From: Halieaceae bacterium
GTDB lineage: Bacteria > Pseudomonadota > Gammaproteobacteria > Pseudomonadales > Halieaceae
NCBI GenBank assembly: GCA_018666295.1
Contig: JABIZW010000052.1
Coordinates: 1-13,593, forward strand
DNA length: 13,593 bases
Direction of reading: 5' to 3'
In this document: one piece after another, positions 12,706 to 13,593 of the stretch
How the letters are laid out: each line of letters begins with the position of its first letter
Position numbering within the stretch: position 1 is the first letter of the stretch
Translations under genes and position numbers: made by a program
Notes under the pieces: generated by a model
The model's input: only the letters and a program-made list of their open reading frames with translations
Told to the model about the DNA's origin: nothing
The model's database searches: none

Positions 12706-13593
12706 TTAAGACTTTGGCAGGCCGAGCACGTGCTCGCCGATAATATTAGCTTGGATCTGGGTCGTACCTCCGCCAATCGTGGTGCCGAAATTTGCGAAGT
12801 AGGCGCGCTGCCAAAATCCACCTTTGTAGGACTGATCGTCATCCATAAAAAGAGCGCCCTGCGGACCTTGCACGTGGGCCCCCATCATTTTCAGGCGCCG
12901 AGCGTATTCCGTATGACGATACTTATTTGAGAGTGCAATACCGAAGGGGTGATCGGTATTAAGCGCAGGAATAGCCGCTCGTCGATCACTGATCGAATTG
13001 GCTTTTGCCTCAATGGCCAGCTTGACGAGCTCGTCGCGAATCATCGCATCCTGCAAAATAGGCGCACCGTCCCGCTCGAAGTCCTGCATGGCGTCCATCA
13101 GATCTTCCAGACCAATCGACTGCATAGAGTGCGCACTCGCCTGACCTGCGATAACACCGCGCTCGTATTCGAGTGTTTTCATGGCCATGCGCCAACCACC
13201 ACCCTCGTCACCGAGCAGGCAAGCGGCGGGAATTCGTGCATCAGTGAAAAACGTCTCGTTAAAACCGTATTCACCCGTGACCTTACGAATGGGACGCGCC
13301 TCAATACCCTGCACGCGCATGGGCGATAAGAAAAACGACAAACCATCGTATTTTCGTGCGGTCGTGTTGTCGGTACGGGCCAGCAGAATCATGTGGTCTG
13401 CGTAGTTACCCAAAGTCGTCCAGATTTTGCTGCCGTTGACAATATACTCATCGCCATCACGAACCGCTTTTGTCTGTACGTTACCCAAGTCCGAGCCGTG
13501 GTCTGGCTCGGAGAAGCCCTGACACCAGATTTCATCGCCAGTCAGAATATTCTTAATGTAGCGCTGGCGATCTTCTTCTGTCCCCACGTCCAA
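12706..13593 (-). CDS. Acyl-CoA dehydrogenase, C-terminal 295 residues (cut by the window edge)
   Basis: The frame is open to the right edge. Compared with ACADs of about 390-400 residues, roughly 100 N-terminal residues are missing, so the first codon here (TTG) is not the start. Residues counted from the edge: EIWCQGFSEPDHGSDL (21-36) is the FAD/substrate-contact segment; WTTLGNYADHMILLART (58-74) is the flavin-stacking region; LEYERGVIAGQ (141-151) carries E144 at the position of the catalytic Glu of isovaleryl-CoA and long-chain dehydrogenases; and IGGGTTQIQANIIGEHVLGLP (273-293) is the C-terminal FAD-binding segment, with Gly where medium-chain dehydrogenase has its catalytic Glu. It is therefore probably the catalytic chain, paired with the downstream gene 12 nt away. 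The acyl substrate is unknown; branched, terpenoid or sterol-like chains are possible because heteromeric ACADs often handle bulky substrates. Confidence 0.93.
   Translation of the reverse strand: MDVGTEEDRQRYIKNILTGDEIWCQGFSEPDHGSDLGNVQTKAVRDGDEYIVNGSKIWTTLGNYADHMILLARTDNTTARKYDGLSFFLSPMRVQGIEARPIRKVTGEYGFNETFFTDARIPAACLLGDEGGGWRMAMKTLEYERGVIAGQASAHSMQSIGLEDLMDAMQDFERDGAPILQDAMIRDELVKLAIEAKANSISDRRAAIPALNTDHPFGIALSNKYRHTEYARRLKMMGAHVQGPQGALFMDDDQSYKGGFWQRAYFANFGTTIGGGTTQIQANIIGEHVLGLPKS

Noticed and set aside
1..13593. CRISPR array, insertion sequence, phage attachment site or toxin-antitoxin pair
   Set aside because: No regularly spaced repeats, terminal inverted repeats with transposase, or integrase-like frames are visible. 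The coupled small ORFs at 2423-2676 lack a recognisable toxin or antitoxin pattern.

Overview
The window looks like chromosomal DNA of a marine gammaproteobacterium, most plausibly of the Halieaceae (OM60/NOR5) type. This is inference from the gene mix (a large Oar-like TonB-dependent receptor, paired acyl-CoA dehydrogenases, two different photolyase-family proteins) and from dense, moderately GC-rich coding. There are no rRNA, tRNA, IS, phage or CRISPR features.

Layout, left to right. (1) The last 55 codons of an EamA/DMT-type exporter enter on the + strand and meet, tail to tail with an 8-nt overlap, a minus-strand 2-oxoglutarate/Fe(II) oxygenase. (2) That oxygenase is translationally coupled (TGATG junction) to an upstream concentrative nucleoside transporter (CNT/NupC family). 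(3) A 651-bp stretch (2263-2913) holds no large gene. It does contain two tiny minus-strand reading frames joined by a TAGTG junction, bounded by an AT-rich upstream island and by hairpin terminators on both sides. (4) A 1068-residue TonB-dependent receptor with an N-terminal carboxypeptidase-regulatory-like domain. (5) A minus-strand Old Yellow Enzyme-type oxidoreductase, divergent from (6) a plus-strand Cry-DASH photolyase that overlaps a 49-residue DUF2256 zinc-ribbon-like gene. (7) Converging on these with a 4-nt overlap is a 507-residue iron-sulfur bacterial cryptochrome/photolyase (FeS-BCP, PhrB-like) on the minus strand. (8) A secreted protein of unknown function made of two similar halves, with a strong terminator after it. 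(9) Two acyl-CoA dehydrogenase genes in one operon; the upstream one runs off the right edge.

How the parts fit together. The centre (6270-10509) is a light and redox module: a Cry-DASH enzyme with its DUF2256 companion, a predicted (6-4) photolyase and a flavin reductase. It suits an organism living in sunlit water. The left side is an uptake module: an outer-membrane TonB receptor, and further on a nucleoside symporter coupled to an oxygenase from the family that includes thymine 7-hydroxylase. The right side is acyl-CoA oxidation by what is probably a heteromeric dehydrogenase.

The least expected items are the two unrecognised tiny membrane-protein frames at 2423-2676, the open frame that continues past the second one's TAA right up to a terminator, the transporter-oxygenase coupling, and the Thr-to-Ala change in the transporter's substrate motif.
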